Source: Aristolochia californica (lineage: Eukaryota; Streptophyta; Magnoliopsida; Piperales; Aristolochiaceae). From it: a stretch of DNA of 64,000 nucleotides. Of the stretch, positions 1-13,600 are shown one piece after another (positions within the stretch are counted from its first letter, which is position 1; each line of letters begins with the position of its first letter). The notes under the pieces were generated by a model that made no database searches, was not told where the DNA came from, and worked only from the letters and a program-made list of their open reading frames with translations. Made by a program: the position numbers and the translations under genes. The stretch lies in the NCBI GenBank assembly GCA_029961685.1, contig JARWKL010000010.1:6187769-6251768 (forward strand). Reading direction: 5' to 3'.

Positions 1-55
1 GAAGAGGAATTACCTTTCTCTTTTGAGCTACAAGAGAGGTCATCTCTTTCACGAA

Positions 56-176
56 AATTCTGGTTGCTGGATTGGTGTTGACGTCAAGAGGTATTTGGAG
101 AAGGGTTGGCGTGAGCTAACCAGGAAGGAGGACGAATTCTGGTTGCTGGATTGGTGTTGATGTCAAGAGGTATTTG
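56..176. repeat. 42-bp direct repeat pair
   Basis: Two 42-bp copies (56-97 and 135-176) differ at one base and are spaced 79 bp apart. A looser pair lies at about 283-312 and 444-480, each with a palindromic core around AAAAGGAAA/TCCTTTTC. I recognise no coding function. Confidence 0.7.
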
Positions 177-554
177 CTAATCTTATTCCAAGCATTAAGA
201 TTAGATTTATGTTTCTCTTTTACGTAAGGAACCAGTGCTCCATAAAATTGGAAGGAGCTTCCTTAACTAGCTGGGTTCATTCATAATTAAGAAAAGGAAA
301 CTCCTTTTCAAGGGGAATGAATTCAGTAAAGGGAAAGGGGTTGTTCTTGAGTCATTACAGCAAGTAAAACCCTCTTGTCTTGAATCATAAAAGAGGGGTT
401 TCATATCTGAGTGCTTAAACAGTCCTTTAACTTGCTTGTTGCATCTATAATTGAGAAAAGGAAAATCCTTTTCAATCCTAACGAGAAAGGAGAAGTATAA
501 GAGAGTTCTTTTCACAAAAAACGTGATAAGAAACCCTCAAGCAGTGCTGGATTC

Positions 555-612
555 ATATTCTTCCTCTTCTTCTTCCTCTCTTCTCCTTTCTTCTTCTTCT
601 TTCTTCTCTCGT
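555..612. repeat. TTC-rich microsatellite
   Basis: An interrupted TTC/TCC run on the plus strand. The serine-rich reading frame across it is a by-product of the repeat. Confidence 0.7.
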
Positions 613-1078
613 TTGTCCAAGGTTTTTATCTATGGAATCTTGAAAATCAACAATACTCTACTTTCTTTCACACCTAGATGATGCACAAGTTTGACATAAA
701 TTTTATTTTGGTATCCGTTGTAGGTTTAGAGTGTCGATCACAAAATGCATCCACCAATAACCTATAAAATACTATTTTTTTTAGATATTAACAAGAAAGC
801 AGTTATTGGTAATGGCTTACATAAAATTTACACATTTGGATGGTATTCATCTATCGCTCTAATTAGCACTCTACTATCAACATTTTCATTTGTGCCTCGT
901 ATGATTTAATCTTGCTGATTGTATGAATTCATGTTGGTATATCCAATAATGTTGGCATTATAACATCTCATACTATTGCTATAAACTTAACACCCACTTC
1001 TAATTGCCAATTTATTTTATTAGATCTTAGGGTTTAAAACCAACCTACATAATGCAAATTGTGGGAGATCTATTTTTT
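613..1078. other. no gene recognised
   Basis: AT-rich sequence with no coding frame or repeat structure that I can support. It lies just beyond the 3' end of the hAT remnant. Confidence 0.4.
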
Positions 1079-1967
1079 CTAACGTTTATCTATTATATCA
1101 TAGTACTTTTTGTACTTTTGAAAGAAGTTTGATTCAAGAGTTAGTTTAGTATGATGAATAACATCATGTACAAATCCCAAATGACGATATATTCTCATTA
1201 TAAAAAAAAAAATAGGTACTTCTACTAAAGTTGACAATATCAAAATCACCTTCTCGACTTTTTTCAAAAACTCATCGTCGAATACTATATGCCCAACTTT
1301 TTTACCTTTCTTTGTTATAACCTTGTTTCCAAATTAGACAAATTCTTAATTTTGAAGCAAACAATGTTTTTAAATCAGATATGCATAAAAGGCATGCATA
1401 TAAAGTTTCTTTAATATATATTACTTGAATATTAACTAAATTATTTAAAAATTATTATTGGCATATACTTTCAAGATGCAAGATTCTTAAGTATGATAAA
1501 ATAAGTGGTGAATTTGATAATGCCAAGATAAATTATTTCTTTTCATTCTATTTGTTCTCGCATAATATCTAGAAATTATTCATGATTATAAATGATAGTA
1601 ATAATTTTGCTACACTTTGCGATTGCCTTATGAGGACCTTTCAATTTGTAAATGTCTTTAATTACAATATTGATACAATGTGTGACACTTGATCTCAAGT
1701 ATATGATCTGTCATTTCTCTTGCAACACTTGTCAGGCAATTTGTAATTTGATGCATTGTCTATAATTACATATATAATATTATCTTTATCGACTTCTACA
1801 ACAACCTCATCCATCAATTGAAACAAGCATTTTGTTTCTTTCACTTTTCCTTGAGCATCGACCAATTTAATAAATAATGTTCCTTCGTTTGAATTGATGA
1901 GGAGGTTGATTAAACTTCTTCTAGTTGGACTAGTCCAACCATCACATATCAATGTGGATCCCCGCAA
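1079..1967 (-). pseudogene. hAT-type transposase remnant (DUF659 region)
   Basis: Reading from high to low coordinates, the minus strand first gives the DUF659-type core of plant hAT-like transposases (LICDGWTSPTRRSLINLL, then IIDNASNYK, 1695-1967). In a second frame near 1570-1680 it gives HCINIVIKDIYK and IITIIYNHE, the segment that normally follows. At 1079-1267 it gives LVEVPIFF, then KYKKYYDIIDKR. The order is that of the family, but frames change and stops interrupt. No BED zinc finger or C-terminal dimerisation region was found. I see no terminal repeats, so this is an internal fragment of an old, dead element. Confidence 0.75.
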
Positions 1968-3913
1968 CTAACCTCAATACCAAAATATCATGGCATGAAA
2001 CAAATATAGTCAAAGCAATTGGGTTATAGCATTCTTCCTAACCTCAAACATTTCAAAGATATATTACTTAGAAGAAAATTCAAACATCAAATGAGGGGAC
2101 AAATAATTTTTTGCATGTTTTTTACGTGATGTACAAATAAATAGCTATAGAAACACCATTAAGTTGCATTGTTGATGACACCTAATTCAATATAACTTCT
2201 ACTAATTGGCGACTACTCTTTCCACCAAGCGACAACTCTTGCCACCTAAACAATGAAGTTGTGACTTAATTGCCACAATAGTTTCCCCTAGCTTCAACGA
2301 AGTCACTGTCTAGTAAAAATTGCAATGTAAGTTGACAACATGTTATAAATAGTTCATTTAAGAACTAATGATTTAATTAGTTATAATTTTTTTATTAATT
2401 TTTTAATATATAGCATGAGGATTGATCCAATAAGAAAAGTCATTTAGTGTGAAGCATACAACACACAATCTCAGACATTCGATCATAATCAACGATAATC
2501 TCAGCCGTCCGATCAACAGTTATCTCGGCCATTTCACATGTTTCTCACCAAATGGTTTTTGGTATTAAATCAACCACGTATATATCACTATCATATAATT
2601 TCATCTTACACAACTTCACACTACTGTTGTTAAAACCGAAATGGCTGCCAAACCGGATGGATAGCTGAATTGATCAAGTTCACCCAAAAAGAGGTGTCAT
2701 TCAAAAAATAAAAAACAAAATGAATACCACCTTAAAGTTATGATTTATAAAACAATGTTTGATATTTTAAAACGATACACTGGTGTAGCTGATTAGTCAA
2801 GCATTTTCTTTATGTTTTGACAGGATCAACCTGGTCTGGCTGATTCTGACTTTTTTTTTTGTTTTTTTTGTTTTTTTTGTTTTTGTCAAGAACAGTTCTT
2901 GGTTATTTTAGAACCAGATAGGACTCCAGTTCCGGTTCAACCCAATTGAACTGGGCGGACTCCGGTTCCAACAGTGCATAACATGAATTAATTAACTCAT
3001 GCAACTAAGTTCCCAGTTAGATAGCATATAGTACATATATAGAGCACTTCATTAACATTAAAACAACCATGTCGTTGTGAAGCAGAGATTCAAAGCCGAA
3101 CCCGATTAGTAGGACCAGATCTGACTACATTACACGGATAAACAAAGAAGAGAATAAAGGAAACAGGGAGGGTTGCTTGTCGGTGTCAAAATGTAGTGGT
3201 TCCTAGTAAATTCTTGCCAATACAGCCACAAATAGAGAAGATACCAATCTTGTAGTCGAATAGGAAAATATAGGGGGATAGATGTTATTTTGGCAAAGAA
3301 AAGAGACTATGGAGGTAGAAAAGGCGTCTAAACACACTTCTTTCCCACTGCTTCCCAGCTGCAATAAACGACGAGAACACCAGTCCAAAAACATGCAGAA
3401 ACACTTGATCTTCTACATCGGGGAAGAGGTTTGGCTGCAGAAGGTATCATCCCACCATGGGTTTGGGCCATTACACACATCAACCGGATCACATTGCTTT
3501 ACTTTTTAAGAGGAGACAACCATATAATTTTCACTTCATTTAACCCAGTGATTATCATTAGATTAGACATCATGTTATAGACACTTGGTAAAATCATATT
3601 GTTCTGTGTCCTATGTTGAAATGAAATGTGGTAGCTACATGTCTTTGTGACTAAGATAAGACAACACAAATGGGTTCCTCGTACCTTTCTTCTCAGATAC
3701 AAGTTCTGCAAGTGTTTACTCTGCTGTAAGTTGGACCTGATCTTCATAAATTAGCCTTCATGAGGACAACCACCCTGTTGACAAAGCAGGTTGGTTCTCC
3801 GGGTGATCATCGAAAACAATCTGTTCCTACTTTTTTCACTGCTGTATTTTTCCTTGCTGGAGGTAATGAAAGTGGATACTTTCTTACTATATATGAACAT
3901 AAAACAAACCTAC
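1968..3913. other. unassigned; 3' flank of ALG5
   Basis: No gene recognised. The part nearest 3913 should contain the ALG5 3' UTR (minus strand), but I could not place its end. A T-rich run broken by single Gs lies at 2852-2885. Confidence 0.4.
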
Positions 3914-6363
3914 TCATGTATAAATTTTCCATAAACCTAATCCATATCCTAAACGAATAAGAACGAGCTCAAAAAGCATGTGCAAGATGCTAGTTAAACG
4001 CACTTTTGACCCAGGGATCTCAGACCAATTAACAGACACCTCAACCGTGGTGATATCAAGTTTTTTGCATAGATACACCAATTCAACATCGAAGCACCAC
4101 CTGCGTAAAATTAACATGCTTGAGTTAAATTCAAAAGTGGCTCATCCAGCAAGATCAACCAGATAAGTTGGATATTAATTGTTAATAAAGCTGTCACCTA
4201 AAGATCAAGTAAATTAGTCTAATGAATATGAATAATTACTCCTATGAAATTTTGGGTGCATGACTCGATAACAAACAAATGACTTCAATGTGTAACCTTG
4301 CCTTACTAAAAAGAAATTAAACATGTATATACTCTTTAACTTCTTTTCAGCATTCAGAGAAGGCATCACTAAAGGTTCATACTTAAATATGATCACAGGA
4401 TCACTGATGTTACAGGTGCCTCAGAATATCATTTGACAAATAGCTGAAATGAAATGACCAATGTCTTATCCCAGGCAAGATTTACCAGAATGGTACGAGG
4501 TACAGTATCAGCCAATATGGTCGATTAGCCCTTCTTTATGAGTTTGCAGCAGCCAATATGTGCAAAAATAAACCAAAATTTTAATTTCAGACAAGACTGG
4601 AATCCCCAGTATTAGAGAATGCAAGTTTGAACTTTGAAGATAGAGCCCATCACTTCTAAAATCTACAGTCCCCCTCTTAGATTCTTGGTTAATCTTTCTA
4701 GCAGTAGAAAAATGGCCCAAAATAATGTGTGATGAACGAAACAAAAGGGGTTGCCAACAGTCAGTAACCCTGTAAATTATGTGGAGACTGAAAAATATCT
4801 GCTAACCATGTCTTATTGCACTGTACATTCAGTTTCACTAATTGGGAGGGCAATTCTCAACAAGGTTCGGTTCAACACCAGTTCTCCACCTGTCTTCTAG
4901 ATTCATCTAGCACTTACTGCATGGCCCTTGCAAGTGACTGGGGAGAGGAACTCTCTATTGAAGTTTGACGTAGATGCTGTTCCATCGTGTATGTGGATTG
5001 AATGTCACAAGCAAATTTCTCAACCAGTTTCAAGTTTAGTGGGAAGTGTCACTGAGTTAATTTTGTACAACATCCTCATGTGAACGGCTCAAATGCATGC
5101 CACCGCTTCCCACCTCAATTATGCATAAGCACCAGAGAACTGCCATTGCCTTAAAAGAACACCCTCCCTCAGTTTCCCCTTTAGATCTCACCCACTGAAT
5201 GGTTGGCTGAACCTCAATTTCAGTGGTAAATCTTTTGCCAATCTGGATCCAGCTGGCGTATGAGGCATCATAAGAGACTATTTGGGCTCCATCCACCTCT
5301 CTTTCTCAAATCCAGCAGTTTTTTGTGGCTCCTTAAGAGGCATAGAGCTTTCTTGCCTCTTAACAAGAGTTAGTCTTCTTCACTCAAAAAAAATAAATAC
5401 AAGTTTGTCTTCACCCCAAAATTTCTGTCTTTCAATAATTAAAGGAGATTCACAAAGTTTGCATGATTCCTCATGAAAATGGGGTAAAAGTTCCACAAAG
5501 TATTGTTACCAAAGTTAGACCATCATATGGAGACATCTTCGATCAGCAAATTCTTTTTTAGACCTGTTAACCGTAGATGATGCTTCTAGGCAACTTGTTG
5601 TTCAGGAATGTCTTCCCTTGTAACCTTAGGGCTGGGTTTCTCCTCCCTCCTTTGTATGCTTACTCATTAACTAGTGAAGCTCGTCTCTATTTTTTTTAAA
5701 AATGGCTCCACAAAAAGGTAGCCATGTAGATGAAACGCTGTGCATACTGGATTTTTAATCAAATAGAGAAAAACACAAAAAATAGTAACCAAAAAAAGAA
5801 GTAATATAAGAGCCTGCAATTCAGGCACTAGAAATTTCTGAAAATTGAGGGCGAAGCTGCATAGCCCAGTGGCATCTTCTCGCATCATGAAGACCCAAAA
5901 GGACCAAAAAAAAACCAGAGCCTTTCACATCCATTAAAATTTTCTTAATGAGAAAAAAATATACAATTTTGCAGCTAGTATAAATATGACAGAAGGATGA
6001 ACTTTGAGGTGCGATATAAACTTGATTATGTTTAGAGATTTTCATGTGCTATTAAAAAAAATCATGGCAAGACATACCAATGGAAATAAGCTTTTTTTCT
6101 TTTCTTTTGAATGTCAAATAAGCATTATGTCATATCTTCATTCTACATTCAAATTAAGAATTTTCAAGCAATAAACTGGTTGAGTTGTCACAGGAATCCA
6201 TAGCAAGAATGATAGCTGTAACGTTAGGAAGGTTAATGACAGTATTCATTTTATCATAAATACCTTTTCAAGCGAAGATTTGTGAAAAGCTTCTGAGCCG
6301 CAGCCCTAGTAAACATCTTAAAACCACACTGAAATGCACAGAACCAATCATGAGTGAGTGAGT

Positions 6364-6397
<34 letters not shown>

Positions 6398-7611
6398 CAG
6401 AGAGGCAACATACTAAAGTTACCTGAGTATCACGAATGCCTGGCCCTGCAGTCAAAAGAACTACAAGATGGAACCCCTTCATAAGTAAATTCCGGTACCA
6501 TTTGCGCTGAAACATTGAATGCAAGACATTTTTTTAACAACAATAGTGAATCAGAAACATCTACAGGGGTAGATAAAACCAGTGTATCATACTGTTGCAA
6601 GTGCCTGCTTCTCAAGATGAGCACGAGAACCAAAAGCTACAATTGCAACATCAGATATAGTAGGTGTTGCAGCTGACACCTGAGGTTCCTTTCTGGCCAT
6701 TCTAATCTGACAGAAACAAACACAGAAAATTGATTATTTGCTCCTTTGTGCAGAGAAGAAACAATAAACAAGGTCATATTAGCAACAACAAAAAAAAAAA
6801 AAAAAAAACTAAATCTCAAATGTGAGAGACCTGAGATTCAAGCTTCTCAAGATCTGTAACCTTTGTTGCTCCATCAGCATCCAGCATTAACAGTAGTTCA
6901 CCACGTGAGCAGAGCATCCCCTGTTTTACAATGCTTTCACATAATTAAAGAGTATCAATCAGGGGCTGTCTATCATGAATTTGTTTTTGGATTAACATGA
7001 TCTCCGGGCAATACTGTTTCAAAGTATCACAATATCATAATAAAGTCCAAATAACAGGGCAACCTTATAGTCCAGTAATGTGGAAGCTCCACCAGGGTTT
7101 AAAAATCAAGGATATGATATGCAAGCTCAACGCTTAGATCTCCAGATCAGTGTTTTTATGGTCACACAGTCCTGTTTGACATCCATTTAATTGTTTTATC
7201 TGTCGAAAAGGATACAACTAGACCTTTATACTGTCAATTTGATACTTGGATTGTATGATTGATCAACTTTTTAGACATAAATCAATTAAGATAGAACCCC
7301 TTCCATACAAATAAATGCTTCCTTCACACATTATGTTACCAGAAGTTGTCAGTAAGAATAAATAACAGTCTGAATGTCAGTCTTCCAATTAGATCCCAGC
7401 AGGATCCCAGATAACTGATTGGAAGCTGAAAATCAATGCAGCAGAGTAGACTTGTATCATGTTCAGAGCAACTTACTTTTCTAATAGCTTCTCCCTTTCC
7501 CTGATTTTTTCCAAGAAGAATAACCCTTACAACATCAATGGTGTGCTTCCTCACAAAGTCAAAAGCTATTTTTTGGGTCCCATCTGTGCTCCCATCATCA
7601 ACAATCAGCAC
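3914..7611 (-). CDS. ALG5: ALG5 exons 6-11 (catalytic and C-terminal block)
   Basis: Exon 6 begins VLIVDDGSTDGT and ends GKNQGKGEAIRK, with donor GTAAGT. Exon 7 holds the DAD motif (LLLMLDADGATKV). Exon 8 ends FGSRAHLEKQALAT. Exon 9 is RKWYRNLLMKGFHLVV through AGPGIRDTQ. Exon 10 is CGFKMFTRAAAQKLFTNLRLK. Exon 11 starts by completing an Arg codon, then WCFDVELVYLCKK, and ends GLWKIYT followed by TGA. The exon 7 donor is GTCTCT, non-standard beyond GT, but phase and homology leave no better choice. Confidence 0.9.
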
Positions 7612-10600
7612 CTGTTCATTACTAACCAATTACTTGAGAAAAATCAAAGAATCAAAGAAGGGAATATTGAAGAACTGTGTACAAAATGCACTCAGTTTAA
7701 ATGGAAAATTTTAACTACACTTAATGGCAGAAAATGGAAATATTACAAGAACTTATCATAGCCATCGAAATAGAACTCATCCCACAAAACTCAATGCTTA
7801 GAAAAATCTGTGGTTATTAGTAGGGAAAAAGGTTTTCTAACTTTAGCTAGTCATTTTTTTATTGATCAAGACCAACTTGAACCTAGCATCAGAACAAAGC
7901 GTTCATTCTAATCAGTCAAATTCATGGCCTACTACGTTTTCTGAAAAACTATCCGAAGTCAGGAATCTGAATCCGACCCGTCGAATAATGTTCAGATCTG
8001 AAAACTTGTTAGAAAGTGAAACTAAAAAATTAAGAAAACTGAGGAATCTCATACCAAGAAGAATCGAATGCCGAAACTAATAATAAAGCAAAATAAATTT
8101 GAATAAATTAAAAGCAAAAATAAAAATAAAAAAGAGAAGAAATTTCAAAGAAGATAGGGTGAAATCCTGAGAGTATAGAGAGGGAAACTGATGCAGATGG
8201 GTCCTTGTCTGTCCATCTAAACGTTATGCAAAGATCAAGAGATCAAAAACTGAGATATGAAACTGAGACCCATTTCCTTCTCCAGTCAATCTCTCTTTTC
8301 TTTTAAAAGGATGTTTTCATATCATCTGAATTAATCAATGAATTATAACAACATCAGATCTTTCTACAACATGCAATTCAATTCAAAAGACAAAGAGGAA
8401 ACTTAAAAAGGGAAACATGACTTTACTTGGTTTGATGAAGATGAAAAACATTGACAAGCCAAAGATTTAGAAGAGCACTCAACCGATGATCACTGATAAA
8501 TCAGGGAGAAAGAGAAGAAGAGATGCATGGCAACAAGAGAAAGCGAGAGAGGAAGAGGGATTCAAGAGATAAGAGTGAAGAGAGTGACGATGCACCAATG
8601 CAAATTCAGAACAGAAAACAAGAAAAGCAGATGCCTTAACCACCTAAATGATAGGGGAATAATAAATTTAAGTGGCCACAAGTATTTTACATACACCAAT
8701 GGATACATCCAACAGTTAAGGCTTGAGATAAAGATTCGGATATTTATCGAATCTGGAGCACTTGACTCCAGTTCTGTCTGGAAACAAGTCGAATATCTTA
8801 TCTGATATCTGATTAATTTCCGTCAGATCCCATTTTTTATTAATATCCGAACCTTCAAATGTGGACTCGGATCGGAATAGGATAATATCTGCATCCATTT
8901 ACAGGCAAGAGAAGGGGTGGGCTAGCTGGGGGTGGCTATTGGATCCACCTAAATTAATGTCAAGAAAGATCTAGTGTATATTAGTTGGGTAAATCCTGAC
9001 TTCGGCTCATCATTTTGAGATGGGCCTAGACCCACCAGCGTCAACAAACCCAACAATGTATATTTCTATTGGTGCAATAATTTCAAAAATTTCCCTTACT
9101 TCCATTATCCAATTGCACGCATGCAATTGAGTCCTCTCTTCAACAGTCAATTCCCCTTCCAATTCCAGTAAGTGAGGTCCTAAGTACAAGTACGGACATA
9201 GACAGAAAAACCATTATTCATTACAAGTTAATTAGTGAAGGGAAAAGAAGAGTTTGGTTCTCGAACATGATGGTCCTCCAGCATCATTTCCTTCAATTGG
9301 AGATCCTATTCTATTTGATCTTGACTCACCCATTGCACTTGCAATATGTTCTTCTACTCATCATCCTTTGACTAAATATTTTTGTTTTGATCTCTCTGTC
9401 TCTCTCATACAATCCTTGGCTTCTTCTCTATCTCAAATGAAAAAAGTAAGAAGAAAGAAGGTTGAAGAGAGAATGACAGGGAGAGATAGTGGAGAAGAGA
9501 AAAATGAGAAAGAAACTGAGATGGGGGGCCTTGATGTCCCTCAACTTCTATTTATAGGTTAGGGTTGAGAGGGTAAAGTACAATTTAAAACATTCCCCCT
9601 ACTTTAAATGAAAACCCTAATTTTTATCTCCTATTATGCGTGTCCCCTTTACATGAAATTTAGTCCATATATTTTATCCACATTAGCTCACTGACAATGT
9701 GAGCTATTACTCAATATTCAGCTTCCACACTAGACCAAACAACAACATTCTGCTTTTTACTTTTCTAGCTAACTAGATTTCCTCCTAGAAATACACAGTA
9801 TCCAATGGTTGATTTTCTGTCAAGCTTGGAGCTTACGTAGTCAGCATCAAAGAAAACTTCAATCCTCAAGTGATTATTATGTTTGAAAAGAAGACCTTTG
9901 GGTAAATCTTACATGGATGCTCCATGAACTGGCTCACTACTTTAACTGCAAATGAAATATCTGGTCTAGTAACTGTAGCATAGATGAGTTTGCCTACTAG
10001 CCTTTGATGCATTGTTTTATCTTTCAGTTCTAAACTTTGATCATCATGAGGATCCAAGTCCTACCTCTATAGGTTTATCCGTAGGTTTAGCCCCTAGAAG
10101 ACCATAATCTTGAAGCATATTAGTAATATATTTCCTCTGAGTCAGTATTGCTCCTTCCTTGCTTCTCGCTACCTCAATACCTAGAAAATATTTCAACTGA
10201 CCCAAATCCTTAGTCTAAAAGCGATTCACCAAATGGATTTAATTGTTTAAATACTTGACTTGTCACTCCTAAATAAGATGATATCATCGACATATACCAA
10301 CAACATAATAATTCCAAATGGTCGTTTCAGAATAAATAATGAGTGATCACAATGGCTTCTAAGAAATATCATGGATTTAAACACTTGACTAAAATTTTCA
10401 AACCAAGCTCGCGGTCTCTATTTTAAGCCATAAAGAGCCTTCTTTAGTTGACATACCTCATGTGTCTACCCCTGAGCAACATACCTTGGAAGTTACTCCA
10501 TATAGACTCCTTCCTTGAGGTCACCATATAAGAAGGCCTTTTTAATATCTAGTTGGAATAGAGACCAACTTTGATAGACTGCAACAGAAATAAGTATACA

Positions 10601-13600
10601 AACAGAGGACAGGCGAGCAATCGGAGAAAAAGTCTAAAAAATATCCACCCCAAATGTTTGCGTATACCCTTTGGCAAGATGAGCCTTATACCATTCAACA
10701 TATTTAATAGTATAGACCCATCAACACTCAACTACAACAACACCTGGAGGTAAGTCACATAGATCCCAAGTCCCTTTATCAGTTAATGTTTCCATCTCAA
10801 CATCCATGACATTCTTCCAATGAGGTTGCAACAAGGCCTCCTACACTGAAAAAGGAATGGTGCAAGTGGAGATGGACAAAGCAAACTTACGATAGTTATC
10901 AAACAAAGAATCAAAGGAGGCAAAATGAAATAAAGGATGACAAGTACCTTGACGAACACCTTTCCGAAGGGCAATAGGAAGGTGCAGATCACTTACCTCA
11001 GGATCACAAGATGATGATGAATCATGGTCGGATGTGAGGAGGGGGTTTGGATCAGAATGAGATGGTTGTTGTCGGCGTTGGTATACCTGTAGCGGTTTTC
11101 AGTAGGAGCATCTCATGAGGCTAGAGCACATTCATCAACTGGAAGAGGAATAACCGGACTAGGTACAGAGGGCTCAAGTGGAATTGACTTAGATTCAAAA
11201 GTTGAAAAAAAGAAACATCCTCAAAGAAGGTAGCATCAGCAGAAACAAATGTTTTTTTCATAAATGGATAGTAACATTTGTACCATTTCTGTGTTTGAGA
11301 ATACCCCAAAAAGACACACTTGATAGATCGTGACGAACTTATCCTTTGACTGATCAAATACATGTGCAAAGTATACACACCCAAAGACCCGAGGTGACAC
11401 TGGAAACAAAGATGTAGTAAGTAAAACAACCTGAATAGGAATCTTGCCATCAAGAGCAGAAGACAACATTCTATTTATCAGAAACCTATAGTAAGAACAA
11501 CATCACCCCAATAAGTCTTATGTACATTCATGTGAATCAGTATAATGCAAGCTACCTCAAGCAAATGACAATTCTTGTGTTTAACAACTCCATTTTGTTG
11601 TGGAGTGAACACACGAGAAGTTTGATATGATTCCTTATGACTGACAGAAAGAGCCAAATTTATGATTCATAAACTCAAGATCATTGTCTGTACGCAAGAT
11701 ATGGATAGAAGTTGCAAACAGATTTTTTATTTCATTATAAAATAGCTGAAATACATCAAAAGCTTCAGATTTTTCTTGCGTGAGATAAATCCAAGTACAT
11801 CTACTAAAACCATCAATAAAGGAAGTAAAATACCTATGACCAAACTAACTAGTTATAGGACAAGGACCCCAGACATCTGAGTGGACTAAAAAGTTTACTT
11901 GTCTTATGAGATAAAACAGGAAATGAGCACCGGTGATGATTGCTCAGTTAACATGACTTGCATTAAAAAGTAATACTAGAAGGAAGATTTGGAACTACTT
12001 CAATCAGTTTTGTTGGAGATGGATGATCAATTCTAAGATGCCATTGAATAGGTGAATCAGCTATGTGTAGTGCATGTAAATTACTGTTTAGGTTGTGGCT
12101 GTCCAAATAGTATAGTCCCCCCTCTCTCAAGAGCAGAACCAATCACCTTCCTCATCAGAGATCCTAAAAGACACACTGAGTAGGGTAAAAAATTAGAGAA
12201 TAACTCATAGACTTAGCCACCTAACTGACAGACAACAGATTTAAAGGAAATTTGGGAACTAACAGTGCAGATTGAGGGGAAAGAAAAGGTGTAGGGGTAG
12301 CATTTCCCATTGCCTGTACTAGTGAAAGTAACCCATTAGCAAGATTAACGTACTTAATGAGAACAAACTCTTTTAAATCAGAAAATAGTTAGGACATACC
12401 TGACATGTATTTTGTGGTACCGGAATCAAGAACCCAAGATGGAAAATAAGACACTGAGAGTGTAGTCATACCTGTAGAAGGAATCATATGTGCCAAGGAT
12501 GCAAAAGGAATAGATAGTCGTGACATACGTTGGAAAATCTGTTACTGATGCTGTGATATTTTTTGTTGTTGTTGGATCAATTTATGTAATTCATCTAGAG
12601 CACCAGGTGGGTTTGTAGTTTCAGACCCTAGTGTTGTACCTTCACATGTAATAGCATTTTCCCATTGTTATGGTCTTGGGTTAAGTACTTATGTCTTCCG
12701 CTCTTGACAGGCAGGTATTTTGGGTAGTATTGGCTAGGTGCTTAACATTTGGTATTAGAGTTAGCGCTACGCCGCGGGTTCGATTCCCGTGTGCTGCAAG
12801 CGGCGTGTGGAGGTGTAGCCATGGGCAGAGGGGACGACCAGAGTGTGTTCCCGTACCATGGGTCATTGCTATAAGCGGAAGGGGCGACCAGAGTGTGTTC
12901 CCGCACCATGGGTCATTGCTATAAGCAGAAGGGGCGACCTGAGTGTGTTCCCGCACCTTAGGGTCGTCGCTAGAGTGGGCCGTCTCCAGTGTAGGCAGCC
13001 GTGGGCGTCGGCCTCGTGACGGTTATGGTCCTGGGTCAAGTACCTATGTCTTCCGCTCCTGACAGGTCGGTCTTTTGGGTAGTATTGGCTAGGTGCTTAA
13101 CACCCATGCATGCCAACATTTATCTGAGTAATGATTGGTGCGTCCATAGTGAATACACTTGCACTGCCTCGGCCTCGGCCAGAATTATCTCTACCTCTGC
13201 CTCTACCAGTCCATGTGCATCCCTTAGACGTATCAATAGAATCAGATATTGTAGCTGATGCATTAAGGGCAGTAGCTTCACCCACTTTAGTATTTTTTCC
13301 AGCTCTAGGCACAACAGTCTTTTTCAGCTCTCTATACCCTATTAAAGGTAGTAATAGGGGTGGCATCGAACCGAGCTGGTTCGCAAACAGCTCAAAAAAT
13401 CCCGAACTTGAACTTGTTTGAGATGAGGTTAGGGCTCGTTTAAGTAAACGAGTCGAGCTCCAGCGAACCGCGGTTCGGTTCGGCGACTCGTTACTTAACG
13501 AGCAATTTCGGGCCAAGCCCTAAAATTTTTCGGCTTTTTGTCTTCCTGTCCTCTCTTCGACTTTGTTCTGTCTTCAGGCTTCGATTTCAGGGAGTAGCGA

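Noticed and set aside
8716..8898. Minus-strand frame MDADIILFRSESTFEGSDIN
   Set aside because: No conserved motif, lies in intron 5, and overlaps text resembling a diverged dispersed repeat. The DAD is not the ALG5 metal site, which is in exon 7.
12681..12956. Frames on both strands over the TRIM
   Set aside because: They cover LTR, primer site and tandem repeats; TRIMs carry no genes.
13097..13516. 139-codon minus-strand frame
   Set aside because: It crosses the boundary between the hAT-type insertion and copia-1 gag, so it is a fusion of unrelated sequences; only the Gly/Arg-rich part is real gag text.
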